59,214 nt of DNA from Acidobacteriota bacterium (GTDB lineage Bacteria > Acidobacteriota > Terriglobia > Acidiferrales > UBA7541), in assembly GCA_013289835.1 (NCBI GenBank), contig JABCZG010000029.1, positions 1 through 59,214 of the forward strand. Direction: 5' to 3'. Positions 36,893 to 45,693 of the stretch are shown in pieces; position 1 is the stretch's first letter, and each line of letters begins with the position of its first letter. The notes below the pieces were generated by a model. That model saw nothing but the letters and a program-made list of their open reading frames with translations, was not told the DNA's origin and did no database searches. Both the position numbers and the translations under genes were made by a program.

Positions 36893-38374
36893 GTGGAAGA
36901 AGTGGCGTACCGGGATTTGCGGGAGTTTGTGAAGAAGCTCGAGAAAGAGGGCGAGCTGAAGCGGATTCGTGCGGAAGTGGATCCGGTCCTGGAAATTGCC
37001 GAAGTGACGCAGCGTGTGGCGCGGGACAAGGGGCGACAGCCAAAGAGTGTGGGTCCCGCGTTGCTGTTCGAGAAGCCGACGGGATCGCGCGTCCCGCTAT
37101 TGATTAACGCGTTTGGCAGCGTGCGGCGGATGGAATTGGCGTTTGAAGTGGAGAAGCTGGATGACGTGGCGGAGCGCATCCAGGGATTCTTAAAGATGGA
37201 TACACCGCAGGGGTTGTTCGACAAAATCAAATTGTTGCCGAAGCTAGCGGAACTTGGGTCGTTCTTTCCGAAAAGCGTGCCGTCGGGCTCCTGCAAGGAA
37301 GTCATTCAGAAGGGAAGCGACGTCAATCTTTTCGATTTCCCCATTTTAAAGTGCTGGCCGCAGGATGGCGGACGATTCATCACCTTTCCGTTGGTGTTCA
37401 CGCGCAACCCAGAAACGGGGAAGCGCAACGTCGGCATGTACCGCATGCAGGTGTACGACGAGCGGACCACCGGGATGCATTGGCAAACGCAGAAGCACGG
37501 AGCCGAGCATTTTCGCAGGGCGCGGGCGAAGAATCCCGACGGTCGGATTCCAGTGTCGGTGGCGATTGGTGCCGACCCGGCGACGGCGCTCTCCGGCATG
37601 CTTCCGATCCCACCCGACCTCGACGAGATGATGTTCGCCGGATTTCTACGGCGGGAGCCGGTGGAAATGGTGCGGTGCGAGACGAACGATTTGGAAGTTC
37701 CTGCCAATGCGGAGATCGTGCTCGAAGGGCACGTCAATTTGAACGAGATGCACACCGAGGGACCCTTTGGCGACCATACGGGCTTCTATTCGCTGGAAGG
37801 CGAATACCCAGTCTTCCACGTGGAGTGTGTGACGCACCGGAAAGATCCGATTTATCTGACAACCGTGGTGGGCCCGCCGCCGCAGGAAGACTACTTTATG
37901 GGGTATGCGGTGGAGCGCATTTTTCTGCCCGTCATGAAAATGCAGTACCCGGAAATCGTGGATGTGGCGATGCCCGCCCAAGGGATTTTTCATAACTTGA
38001 TGATTGTGGCGATCCGGAAGTCTTATCCGGGACACGCGCGCAAAATTATGAACGCCATTTGGTCACTGGGGCAGGCAATGTTCACAAAGGTGATCGTGGT
38101 GGTAGATCACGACGTGGATATCCATAACTATCGCGAGGTGGTGTGGAAGACCCTCTGCGCGCTGGATCCGGAGCGCGATGTCCAGTTTACCTTGGGACCT
38201 GTAGATACACTAGATCACGCGGCGCGCATGCAAGACTTTGGCTCAAAGATGGGAATTGATGCAACGCGAAAGTGGGCTACGGAAGGATTTACGCGCCCTT
38301 GGCCGGATGAAATTCGAATGGACGAAGCGACCAAGGCTCGAGTCGAAGCCATGTGGAAGAATTTGCATTTATGA
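36893..38374 (+). CDS. UbiD-family decarboxylase
   Basis: 493 residues, the usual UbiD length. UbiD enzymes use prenylated FMN to decarboxylate aromatic or unsaturated acids. Visible landmarks: YRDLREFVKKLEKEGELKRI at the front; KRNVGMYRMQVYDE; HTEGPFGDHTGFYS with the conserved Glu/Asp; late KVIVVVDHDVDIHN. The cofactor-making UbiX is not seen nearby. Substrate unknown: quinone precursor (UbiD/MqnL-like) is possible. GTG at 36893 is used as start; another GTG is three codons later. Confidence 0.92.
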   Translation: MEEVAYRDLREFVKKLEKEGELKRIRAEVDPVLEIAEVTQRVARDKGRQPKSVGPALLFEKPTGSRVPLLINAFGSVRRMELAFEVEKLDDVAERIQGFLKMDTPQGLFDKIKLLPKLAELGSFFPKSVPSGSCKEVIQKGSDVNLFDFPILKCWPQDGGRFITFPLVFTRNPETGKRNVGMYRMQVYDERTTGMHWQTQKHGAEHFRRARAKNPDGRIPVSVAIGADPATALSGMLPIPPDLDEMMFAGFLRREPVEMVRCETNDLEVPANAEIVLEGHVNLNEMHTEGPFGDHTGFYSLEGEYPVFHVECVTHRKDPIYLTTVVGPPPQEDYFMGYAVERIFLPVMKMQYPEIVDVAMPAQGIFHNLMIVAIRKSYPGHARKIMNAIWSLGQAMFTKVIVVVDHDVDIHNYREVVWKTLCALDPERDVQFTLGPVDTLDHAARMQDFGSKMGIDATRKWATEGFTRPWPDEIRMDEATKARVEAMWKNLHL

Positions 38375-38695
38375 AGGCAAGGAACGGGCGAACTCCTCGG
38401 CGGATTGCAGGAGCGTGGTTTCAAAGGATAACCGTCCCTGCGGACAGGGTCCGATGGGCAAAAAGCGCAATTAGTTGTGGTATGGGGCGGCCCGACCCAC
38501 AATAGATTCAGGTACCACCCCCCAATACCCCCCAAACTGCCTAGAACTACCCGTACACTTAGGGCAACAGACCTATAGATTCCCTTGACGGTCGGAGTGC
38601 TAGAATGTCATAAAGCTTTCACAGGCCGCACCTTTCTGAATGTCCGCAGCGCAGAAGAGGTGCAACGAACGGTCTTCCAATAAGGTGTGTGTTCG
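38375..38695. other. Intergenic region upstream of the pilus cluster
   Basis: It holds a C-rich stretch (38511-38536) and the promoter at 38585-38613. No RNA gene or open frame was recognised. The promoter is about 80 bases before the HTH gene. Confidence 0.5.
38585..38613 (+). promoter_or_regulatory. Probable promoter for the HTH gene and pil cluster
   Basis: TTGACG (38585-38590), 17 bases, TCATAA (38608-38613). The -35 box is good, the -10 weak; a TAGAAT at 38601 is too close to be used with this -35 but could act alone as an extended -10. Confidence 0.45.
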
Positions 38696-38914
38696 ATGGC
38701 CGGGGTGGCATTCCTCGTGAGTGAATCGCGCGAAGTGATGAACGTACGACAGGCGTCGCAATATCTGGGCATCAGCCCGGATACCCTGTACCGTTACATC
38801 ACCGAGGGTGAAATTCCTGCATTTAAACTTGGCAATCGTTGGAAACTTCGTAAGACGATCCTGGACCGCTGGATGGAACGCAAGATGAGCCAGGCGACCG
38901 CGAGGCGGCGGTAG
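38696..38914 (+). CDS. Excisionase-type helix-turn-helix DNA-binding protein
   Basis: 72 residues of the MerR-like excisionase class: MNVRQASQYLGISPDTLYRY forms the helix-turn-helix, followed by EIPAFKLGNRWKLRKTILDRW, the wing. ATG at 38696 with AAGGTG eight bases upstream. There is no integrase near it, so excision is unlikely. Its place 44 bases before pilM suggests a regulator of the pilus genes, which is inference. Confidence 0.82.
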   Translation: MAGVAFLVSESREVMNVRQASQYLGISPDTLYRYITEGEIPAFKLGNRWKLRKTILDRWMERKMSQATARRR

Positions 38915-38958
38915 TCTAGCGCGGACGAGAGGGTTGTTCGTTAGAAAAGGGGCCGCAA

Positions 38959-40008
38959 ATGTTGGGACTGGGAAAAAAGAGCCGGCAACTCGTGGGACTG
39001 GATATCGGTTCCAGCTCCATTAAAGCAGTTGAGTTGAAGTCCACGAAAGCGGGCTACGAGCTGGTAAGTTTTGGAATGGAAACGCTGGCGCCGGACACCG
39101 TCGTGGATGGCGCGATCATGGACGCGCCGCAAGTGGCCAACGCCATCAGCAAGATTTTCGATGCGCAACGCATCAAGACCAAAAACGTGGCCACATCGGT
39201 TTCAGGGCACTCGGTGATCGTCAAGCGCGTTCCTCTGCCCCTGATGACGGAAGACGAGCTTTACGATCGAATTCCTTCCGAAGCCAGCCAGCACATTCCT
39301 TTCGACATTGCGGACGTGAACCTTAGCTACCAGCTCTTGGAATCCATGGACGCGCAGATGGACGTCCTGCTGGTGGCCGTTAAGAAAGACAAGATTCTGA
39401 ACCACACGAACGTGTTGGCACAGGCCGGCAAGACGCCGGTGGTGGTGGACATTGACGCCTTCGGTCTTCAGAACTGCTTCGAAGTGAATTACGAACCGGA
39501 TGCGGGACAAACCGTGGCGCTACTGAACATCGGCGCGAGCGTGATGAACATTAATATCGTTCGCGGTGGCGTGCCGCTGTTTACGCGCGACGTCAGCGTC
39601 GGTGGCAACCAGTATACGGACGCCCTGCAGAAAGAATTGGACCTTAGCTTCGAAGATGCGGAACGGTTGAAGAGGGGAGATTCGCTGCCCAGCGTGACCG
39701 ACGAGCAGAAGCAGCAGATTCTTCGCAGCGTCTCCGACATTCTCACCCTTGAAATTCAGAAGACCTTCGACTTCTTCCGGGCCACGGCCAGCGGCGAGAA
39801 CATCCAGCGCATCGTCGTGGCGGGTGGAACGGCGCGCGTCCCCGGTTTGGTAGACCTGCTCCGGGAAGAGTTTGCAATGCCTGTTGAAGAGTTGAACCCG
39901 TTTCGCAAAGTGCTCATCAATCCCAGCCGGCACAGTGATGACCAAATCCGCGATATGGCTCCGCGGCTGGCTATCGCCGTGGGTCTGGCGCTGAGGAGCT
40001 TTGACTAA
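38959..40008 (+). CDS. pilM: Type IV pilus assembly protein PilM
   Basis: 349 residues, actin-like fold. The nucleotide-binding phosphate-1 motif is in VGLDIGSSSIKAVEL, phosphate-2 in VALLNIGASVMNINI, and the adenosine motif in IVVAGGTARVPGLVDLL. Cytoplasmic; it binds the N-terminus of PilN. It begins the pilMNOPQ series, two bases before pilN. No membrane segment, as expected. Confidence 0.95.
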   Translation: MLGLGKKSRQLVGLDIGSSSIKAVELKSTKAGYELVSFGMETLAPDTVVDGAIMDAPQVANAISKIFDAQRIKTKNVATSVSGHSVIVKRVPLPLMTEDELYDRIPSEASQHIPFDIADVNLSYQLLESMDAQMDVLLVAVKKDKILNHTNVLAQAGKTPVVVDIDAFGLQNCFEVNYEPDAGQTVALLNIGASVMNINIVRGGVPLFTRDVSVGGNQYTDALQKELDLSFEDAERLKRGDSLPSVTDEQKQQILRSVSDILTLEIQKTFDFFRATASGENIQRIVVAGGTARVPGLVDLLREEFAMPVEELNPFRKVLINPSRHSDDQIRDMAPRLAIAVGLALRSFD

Positions 40009-40010
40009 CC

Positions 40011-40640
40011 ATGATTCGCATAAACCTACTTGGACAGATTCGACCGAAGGCCGCACGGCGGCCCGTTGACACGGGAGCGGCACTGCCCGTGGTGTTCATT
40101 GGCGCCGGGCTCGTCCTGGGCGCACTGGTTCTCGGTTTCTTCTACTACACCTGGTCGAACCAGCTGAACAAGGAGAACGCCGAGATCAAGAAGCTGCAAA
40201 CACAGAAGACCGACCTTGAGCAGACCAAGCTGCAAGTGGAAGCGTTCGAAAAGCAAAAGGTGATTTTGCAGCAGCGCGTTTCGACCATTGAACAGCTACA
40301 GCGTGACCGCACCGGTGGCCAGGAATTGCTGGACATGGTTGCCAATACGGTTTCGCGCACGGAGAACCTGTGGCTGACGGAAATGACGCGCCACGGCAGC
40401 AATCTCTCGCTGCAAGGGGCTTCTGCCTCGGTGAATTCCGTGGCCAATTTTATTACGGCGTTAAAGCGCTCCGGCTACTTCCAGAAGGTTGAAATCAAGG
40501 AAACGAAGCAGGACGACAAGAGCGGGGCTGTGCAGACCTATACATTCGACATTTCGGCGGAAATCGCGCCGCCGCCGGCAGCGCAGACGCGGCCGGCCAA
40601 CACGCCGGCTCCTGCCGCAACGCCGGCGAAGAAAGGATAA
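40011..40640 (+). CDS. pilN: Type IV pilus assembly protein PilN
   Basis: 209 residues. The cytoplasmic N-terminus MIRINLLGQIRP contains the INLL motif that docks in PilM. One membrane helix (about 26-47: VVFIGAGLVLGALVLGFFYY), then a coiled coil (LNKENAEIKKLQTQKTDLEQ) and a ferredoxin-like periplasmic domain. The tail is Pro/Ala-rich, longer than usual. Ten bases separate it from pilO. Confidence 0.95.
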   Translation: MIRINLLGQIRPKAARRPVDTGAALPVVFIGAGLVLGALVLGFFYYTWSNQLNKENAEIKKLQTQKTDLEQTKLQVEAFEKQKVILQQRVSTIEQLQRDRTGGQELLDMVANTVSRTENLWLTEMTRHGSNLSLQGASASVNSVANFITALKRSGYFQKVEIKETKQDDKSGAVQTYTFDISAEIAPPPAAQTRPANTPAPAATPAKKG

Positions 40641-40649
40641 GGGGACACC

Positions 40650-41300
40650 ATGGCCAACCCGTTTCGGGATATGTCAGTGATCATGCAGGCCCTGGTGGCT
40701 GCGGCGGTTGCTGTGGTGCTGGTTCTGGTTGGTGTGTACGTGCCGGGATCACCCATCGCTCGCGAACGAGATCAGGTGGATGCCGCCGTCCAGCAGCGTA
40801 CCAAGCTCAATCAGGAAGTCACACAACTGCAGGTTTACAAGCAGCGCTATGGAGAATTGAAGCAGCAGATGGATGCGCTCTCCAAGCAATTGGAAACGTT
40901 GAAGACGATTGTGCCGGAAGAAAAGGAAGTGGATGAATTCATCCGCCTTCTCCAGGGTGCGGCAAGCGCTTCGAACGTACAGCTTCGCCGCTTGACGTCA
41001 CAGGCAATCGTTCCAAGGGAATATCACTACGAGATGCCCTTTGAAATCCAGGCGGATGGCCCGTATTTCAATATCCTCGATTTCTTCGGCCGGCTGGGCC
41101 GGTTGTCGCGAATCATCAACGTGGGCGATTTGACATTCGATGATCCGGAGAAGGGCAAAGGAACCCATTACGCGGTGCGGCCCGGTGCGACGGTTTCGGG
41201 AATTTTTACGGCAACCACTTTTTTCACCAAGCCTGCTGATACCGGAGTAGCTCCTGCAGGTGGAGCGAAGCCTCCGGCCAGCGCGGCTGGTAAACACTGA
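40650..41300 (+). CDS. pilO: Type IV pilus assembly protein PilO
   Basis: 216 residues: membrane helix (VIMQALVAAAVAVVLVLVGVY), coiled coil (TKLNQEVTQLQVYKQRYGEL, LKQQMDALSKQLETLKTIVP), and a periplasmic domain with PYFNILDFFGRLGRLSRIIN, which is the usual PilO signature. It forms a heterodimer with PilN linking PilM to PilP. Confidence 0.95.
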   Translation: MANPFRDMSVIMQALVAAAVAVVLVLVGVYVPGSPIARERDQVDAAVQQRTKLNQEVTQLQVYKQRYGELKQQMDALSKQLETLKTIVPEEKEVDEFIRLLQGAASASNVQLRRLTSQAIVPREYHYEMPFEIQADGPYFNILDFFGRLGRLSRIINVGDLTFDDPEKGKGTHYAVRPGATVSGIFTATTFFTKPADTGVAPAGGAKPPASAAGKH

Positions 41301-41317
41301 GCAGGAATGAGCGAACT

Positions 41318-41962
41318 ATGCGTGCAGCGATACATCTCGGAATAGGGGTCTTGCTCGCGGCAGCCGTACCTGGCTTGCAGGCGCAGGTCAGCCCTTCGAC
41401 GCCCGGTAATGTCAAGACGGCGCTGTCGAATGCTGGCCAGTCCGCGCCACCGGCAGCAAAACCAGCAGCACCGGCGCCCGCCAGGCCCGCGGCACAGAAT
41501 ACCAAGCCGGCTATGAAGCCAGCGGCGAAGCCAATGGCCAAGAAGCCCGCTGCTAAACCCGCGGTCAGGAAAGCAGAAACTACGACCACGGCAAGTGCCG
41601 CAGCTCCTGCAGAGAGCGAAGTGAAGCAGGCTCGGCGTGATCCGTTCGAATCCCTGATTGGCCGGCAGCAGGCGCAGTCTGCGGCCAATAAAAACCTTCC
41701 GCCTGGGAAGGCGGGTTTGCAGGTCAGCACGTTGCGTCTGGACGGCATCGTGAAGGCCTCCAACGGCATGATTGCGGTAGTTTCCAACCCACAACTCCGT
41801 ACCTATTTCCTTCGCGAAGGTGACCATCTCTACGATGGCACGGTGGAAAAGATTTCGATGGATGGCGTCTCGTTCCATGAAGAGGGGAAAGATGCCTTCG
41901 GTCAGCCTGTGGAACGGCAAGTGAATAAACGAATTTATCCGAGTGCAGGAGAACAGCAATGA
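41318..41962 (+). CDS. pilP: Type IV pilus assembly lipoprotein-like PilP
   Basis: 214 residues. A signal peptide (GIGVLLAAAVPGLQAQ) without an obvious lipobox Cys; a long Ala/Pro/Lys-rich linker (about 46-95); then the globular PilP domain from about residue 105 (RRDPFESLIGRQ, LRLDGIVKASNGMIAVV, RTYFLREGDHLYDGTVEKIS). The domain binds secretin PilQ. The non-lipidated signal is a deviation from the proteobacterial form. It overlaps pilQ by four bases. Confidence 0.9.
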   Translation: MRAAIHLGIGVLLAAAVPGLQAQVSPSTPGNVKTALSNAGQSAPPAAKPAAPAPARPAAQNTKPAMKPAAKPMAKKPAAKPAVRKAETTTTASAAAPAESEVKQARRDPFESLIGRQQAQSAANKNLPPGKAGLQVSTLRLDGIVKASNGMIAVVSNPQLRTYFLREGDHLYDGTVEKISMDGVSFHEEGKDAFGQPVERQVNKRIYPSAGEQQ

Positions 41963-44010
41963 AGACGAATTGGCCGGCCCTTCGGCATGGCTGCCTAATC
42001 CTTGCGAGTGTGGCGGCTGGTGTCTGCCCCGCGTTCGCTCAAACGCCAGAGACCACCGGTACCGCGGCGGCTTCGGCAGTGATCTCCAGCGTAGCCATTA
42101 CGCAAGCGCCGCAGCGGGCGGCCGTGCGCGTGGAGGGAGAAGGGCGGCTCGACGTTCACACTGCCCGGATGCAGAATCCTGATCGCCTGGTGTTGGACTT
42201 CATGGGCGCGCGGATTGCCGTGCAGAAGACGGCCATCCCCGGGGTTTCCGCTCCTGTGCGTGGCGTTCGAATCGGTCAATACCGGCCCGACGTTGCGCGC
42301 GTGGTCATCGACCTGACAGCGGCAGCGCCCTTTCAACTTTCTCGGGATGGCGAGGCTGTTGTAATCCAGTTTGAAATGCCAACGGCGACGCCGGAGGTGA
42401 ACACGGTTACGGCGAAGACGCTGACTTCGAATCAGGGTGAGAATGCCCGCCGCGACTTTCAATACAGTGATTCGACGCCGCGCAGGGCGGTATCGGGCTC
42501 CTCGAAAGCTGCACAGATTTCTGCTCCTCGCTTCGCGCTCCCAGGCGAACTGACCCAGCCCTCAGTCGTCCTGGCATCGTTTAGCGGGAAGAACGAACCG
42601 GTTCGCCCAGAGGCAAGCACACAACAAGCCGCTCAGCAAGCCGTCCAACAGGCCAATACAGCAGCAACGACTCTGGCCACGTCGTCGGCCGCACAGAACC
42701 AAAACATGACGCCGTCCGCCGGACCTGCGGCCCCAAAGTACACTGGAGAACCCATTTCCGTGAACCTGAAGGACGTTGACCTTCGCGACTTTTTCCGCCT
42801 GATTCATGAGATCAGCGGGTTGAACGTCGTCCTGGATCCTGCCGTCAAGGGAAGCCTCACGATCGTGCTGGACGAAGTGCCCTGGGACCAGGCGCTTGAC
42901 ATCGTCCTACAGAATAATGGTTTGGATAAACAGCTGAACGGCAACGTTTTGCGCATTGCGACCCGCTCCACGCTCAAGGGCGAGGCCGAGTCGCGGCGCG
43001 ACTTGGAAAAAGCGGAGGCCGAAGCCACCAAGCCTGAGATTTTGACCCGCGTGCTCAGCTATTCGAAAGCCGGCGCTATGAGGGACTTGCTGAAAAAATT
43101 CCTCTCCCCCCGTGGCGATATTCTTGCAGATGACCGCTCCAACACCCTGATTATCCGGGATATCCCTGTGGTGTTCCCGGCCATCGACAATCTGATTAAT
43201 CAGTTGGATCGCAAATCCCGCCAAGTGGAAATCGAAGCGCGCGTTGTGTCTGCCTCCCGCTCTTTTGCTCAAGATATCGGGACACAACTTGGTTTTGCCG
43301 GTCAGACCACGGGTGGGCGATCCCTCTTCAGCGGCAATCCAGCAGTGGGTTGCAGCGGCCTTACCGGGGGGCTTGTTCCGTCGCCGGTGACTTGCGCCAG
43401 CGGCACTGCAAGTGGAAATGGCAACACCACGGGCACGCCTCTAAATACGAACTTCCCGGCGAACGCCCCGACGTCAGGCATTAGCTTCTCGCACCGGTCC
43501 CCGAATTTCGCCGTTGATTTCTTCATCACCATGGCGGAAGCCAAGGGCGTTGGCAAGTTGCTCTCGAAGCCCAAGGTCATTACGCAGAACAATGAGAAGG
43601 CGACGGTCAAACAGGGTACCAAGATTCCGATTCAGACGACCATCAACAACACCATTTCTGTGCAGTTCATCGACGCGGTGTTGAAACTCGAAGTTACGCC
43701 GCAGATTACTGCGGAGGGCACCGTCTTCATGGACGTACTTGTGGAAAACACCCAGATTGATACCGGTATTCCCCGAGTTCAGGGGGTTCCGGCACTCGAC
43801 ACCGAGTCGGCGGAAACCAAGGTCACCGTGGCCGATGGCGGCACAGTGGTTATCGGCGGCATCATTATCTCGTCGCAGCGCGTGGACATCCAGCAGACTC
43901 CGATCGTCGGCAGCATTCCGCTGATCGGCAACCTGTTTAAGCGCACTGCCGTGACCACGACGTCGCAGGAATTGCTGTTTTTCCTCACGCCGCGAATCAT
44001 TCCTGGATAA
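41959..44010 (+). CDS. pilQ: Type IV pilus secretin PilQ
   Basis: 683 residues; forms the outer-membrane channel for the pilus. Signal peptide (HGCLILASVAAGVCPAFAQ); one AMIN domain (about 45-140, peptidoglycan-binding type: RLDVHTARMQNPDRLVLDFM); a Gln/Ala-rich linker near 215-250; an STN/N0 domain (ISVNLKDVDLRDFFRLIHEI); an N1 domain with LLKKFLSPRGDILADDRSNT; then the secretin core from about 430 (RQVEIEARVVSAS), with a Gly/Ser/Asn-rich loop (about 465-505), and TVADGGTVVIGGII...IGNLFKRT at the gate. ATG overlaps pilP stop. Perfect terminator follows. Confidence 0.96.
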   Translation: MKTNWPALRHGCLILASVAAGVCPAFAQTPETTGTAAASAVISSVAITQAPQRAAVRVEGEGRLDVHTARMQNPDRLVLDFMGARIAVQKTAIPGVSAPVRGVRIGQYRPDVARVVIDLTAAAPFQLSRDGEAVVIQFEMPTATPEVNTVTAKTLTSNQGENARRDFQYSDSTPRRAVSGSSKAAQISAPRFALPGELTQPSVVLASFSGKNEPVRPEASTQQAAQQAVQQANTAATTLATSSAAQNQNMTPSAGPAAPKYTGEPISVNLKDVDLRDFFRLIHEISGLNVVLDPAVKGSLTIVLDEVPWDQALDIVLQNNGLDKQLNGNVLRIATRSTLKGEAESRRDLEKAEAEATKPEILTRVLSYSKAGAMRDLLKKFLSPRGDILADDRSNTLIIRDIPVVFPAIDNLINQLDRKSRQVEIEARVVSASRSFAQDIGTQLGFAGQTTGGRSLFSGNPAVGCSGLTGGLVPSPVTCASGTASGNGNTTGTPLNTNFPANAPTSGISFSHRSPNFAVDFFITMAEAKGVGKLLSKPKVITQNNEKATVKQGTKIPIQTTINNTISVQFIDAVLKLEVTPQITAEGTVFMDVLVENTQIDTGIPRVQGVPALDTESAETKVTVADGGTVVIGGIIISSQRVDIQQTPIVGSIPLIGNLFKRTAVTTTSQELLFFLTPRIIPG

Positions 44011-44040
44011 GTTCGGCGTTTACAAATTCAGAAAAGGGTC

Positions 44041-44074
44041 GAAACGAGGAGACAACAGTCTCCTCGTTTCTTTT
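44041..44074 (+). terminator. Intrinsic terminator after pilQ
   Basis: GAAACGAGGAGAC (44041-44053) pairs with GTCTCCTCGTTTC (44058-44070), 13 of 13, with loop AACA and a TTTT tail. The next ATG begins at 44075, directly against the T-tract. Confidence 0.85.
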
Positions 44075-45157
44075 ATGAAGACAGCCTTTCATCAACGCCG
44101 GCGCGCACTCGTTGCGCGGCTCCGGGAATCTCAACTCGATAGCCTGCTGATCACCAGTCATGCCAACTGGTACTACCTGACGGGTTTTACGGGTGATGCT
44201 GGAGCGCTGGTCGCGTCGCGCAGGGGCATTACACTAATCACCGATGGACGGTTTACCGTTCAAGCGCGTGAGGAAACTCCTGGCATTGAAATAGTTCTGC
44301 AGAAGGGCTCGCTATTCGAATTGGTTGGACAATTTCTCAAAAAATCGGCAGGGAAGCGGGTCGGATTTGACCCCACACAATTGACCGTAGCGCAGCTCCA
44401 GAGCCTGCGGAAAGCAGGAGGAGGGGGATTGAGTTATACCCCGATCACCGGCGCGGTGGAGGCCCTGCGGATGCGCAAGGACGCCTCAGAACTCGCGCAA
44501 ATGCGCAGGGCCGCGATTCTGGCAGGAGAGGTATTCTCAGCCGCTCTGCCGCTTCTTAAGCCTGGGATCAGGGAATTTGAAGTGGGCGCGGAAATCGAGT
44601 ACCAGATGCGCAAGCGAGGAGCTTCTGGACCGGCCTTCGAAACGATTGTAGCCTTCGGGGAGCGTGGGGCACTGCCTCACGCGCGGCCCACGGCCAAGCG
44701 ACTGAGGAAAAATGAGTTGGTGGTGCTGGACCTGGGTGTTATACTCGGCCACTATTGCAGCGATATGACCCGCACGGTGCATGTTGGGCGGGCATCGGAA
44801 CGCATCCGAACGTGGTATCGGGCGGTTCTTGAAGCGCAACGGGCGGCCATCGCGGCGGTCAAAAGCGGGGTGAGTTGCGGCACTGTGGACGCGGCAGCCA
44901 GGCAAGTTTTGGCGGGCTACCACCTGGATAATCTGTTCGTGCACAGCACTGGCCACGGGCTCGGACTCGAAGTGCACGAAGATCCCAGGGTAGCGCGGGG
45001 ACAGACGAAGCTCCTGGAACCAGGGAACGTCATTACCATTGAACCCGGGATATACGCCGAAGGCATCGGGGGGATTCGGATTGAAGATGATGTTGTCGTG
45101 CATGCTGATCGTACCGAAGTACTGACCCGCGCGCCGCGGGATCTCATCGAACTTTAG
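44075..45157 (+). CDS. M24-family aminopeptidase (Xaa-Pro type)
   Basis: 360 residues, pita-bread metallopeptidase. Metal ligands of the family are in LDLGVILGHYCSDMTRT (two Asp), STGHGLGLEVHE (His), TIEPGIYAEG (Glu) and GGIRIEDDV (Glu). The N-terminal creatinase-like domain (SLLITSHANWYYLTGFTGDA) supports a prolidase/Xaa-Pro aminopeptidase. The ATG at 44075 abuts the pilQ terminator with no ribosome binding site between; accB follows after seven bases, an arrangement known from other phyla (peptidase-accB-accC). Confidence 0.93.
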   Translation: MKTAFHQRRRALVARLRESQLDSLLITSHANWYYLTGFTGDAGALVASRRGITLITDGRFTVQAREETPGIEIVLQKGSLFELVGQFLKKSAGKRVGFDPTQLTVAQLQSLRKAGGGGLSYTPITGAVEALRMRKDASELAQMRRAAILAGEVFSAALPLLKPGIREFEVGAEIEYQMRKRGASGPAFETIVAFGERGALPHARPTAKRLRKNELVVLDLGVILGHYCSDMTRTVHVGRASERIRTWYRAVLEAQRAAIAAVKSGVSCGTVDAAARQVLAGYHLDNLFVHSTGHGLGLEVHEDPRVARGQTKLLEPGNVITIEPGIYAEGIGGIRIEDDVVVHADRTEVLTRAPRDLIEL

Positions 45158-45164
45158 AACAGGC

Positions 45165-45683
45165 ATGAAACGAAAAAAGGCTTCGAAGTCGAGTCCGTCG
45201 TTCGCCAATCCTGAAATTCAGCAGATCGAGCAGCTCCTTCAATTCATGACGGAGCACAATCTCGAGGAGTTTGAATACTCCCGGGGCGACCTGCGCATCC
45301 GTTTGCGCAAGCCTTCCGCGGGAGTGGTTTTTGCGTCCCCCCGGGCTTCCGCCGCTCCCGAGATCATCGTGCCGGGCGCGGTAGGTGCGTCGCAGGCCGC
45401 CGCCGTGGCTCCTGAGGCGCGTTCGACAGAAGATCTACACTTGGTCAAGTCCCCCATTGTCGGGACGTACTACGAGTCTCCCAGCCCTGGCTCCGAGGCC
45501 TTTGTGAAGGTCGGTGCCCATGTCGAGACCGGGCAGACGCTGTGCATCGTGGAAGCCATGAAACTCATGAACGAGATCGAGTCGGACGCCAGCGGCGAGG
45601 TTATCCGAATCTTCGTCGAAAACGGCCAGCCGGTGGAATACGGCCAGCCTCTCTTCGGCATCCGCCCGAGCCGGAAGAAGTAG
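45165..45683 (+). CDS. accB: Biotin carboxyl carrier protein of acetyl-CoA carboxylase
   Basis: 172 residues. N-terminal helix (EIQQIEQLLQFMTEHNLEEF), Ala/Pro-rich linker, and the biotinyl domain (about 92-170: HLVKSPIVGTYYESPSPGSE) with the biotin Lys in VEAMKLMNEIE. First step of fatty-acid synthesis. It is ten bases before accC. The flexible linker is a little short but normal. Confidence 0.96.
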   Translation: MKRKKASKSSPSFANPEIQQIEQLLQFMTEHNLEEFEYSRGDLRIRLRKPSAGVVFASPRASAAPEIIVPGAVGASQAAAVAPEARSTEDLHLVKSPIVGTYYESPSPGSEAFVKVGAHVETGQTLCIVEAMKLMNEIESDASGEVIRIFVENGQPVEYGQPLFGIRPSRKK

Positions 45684-45693
45684 CCCGCCGGCC

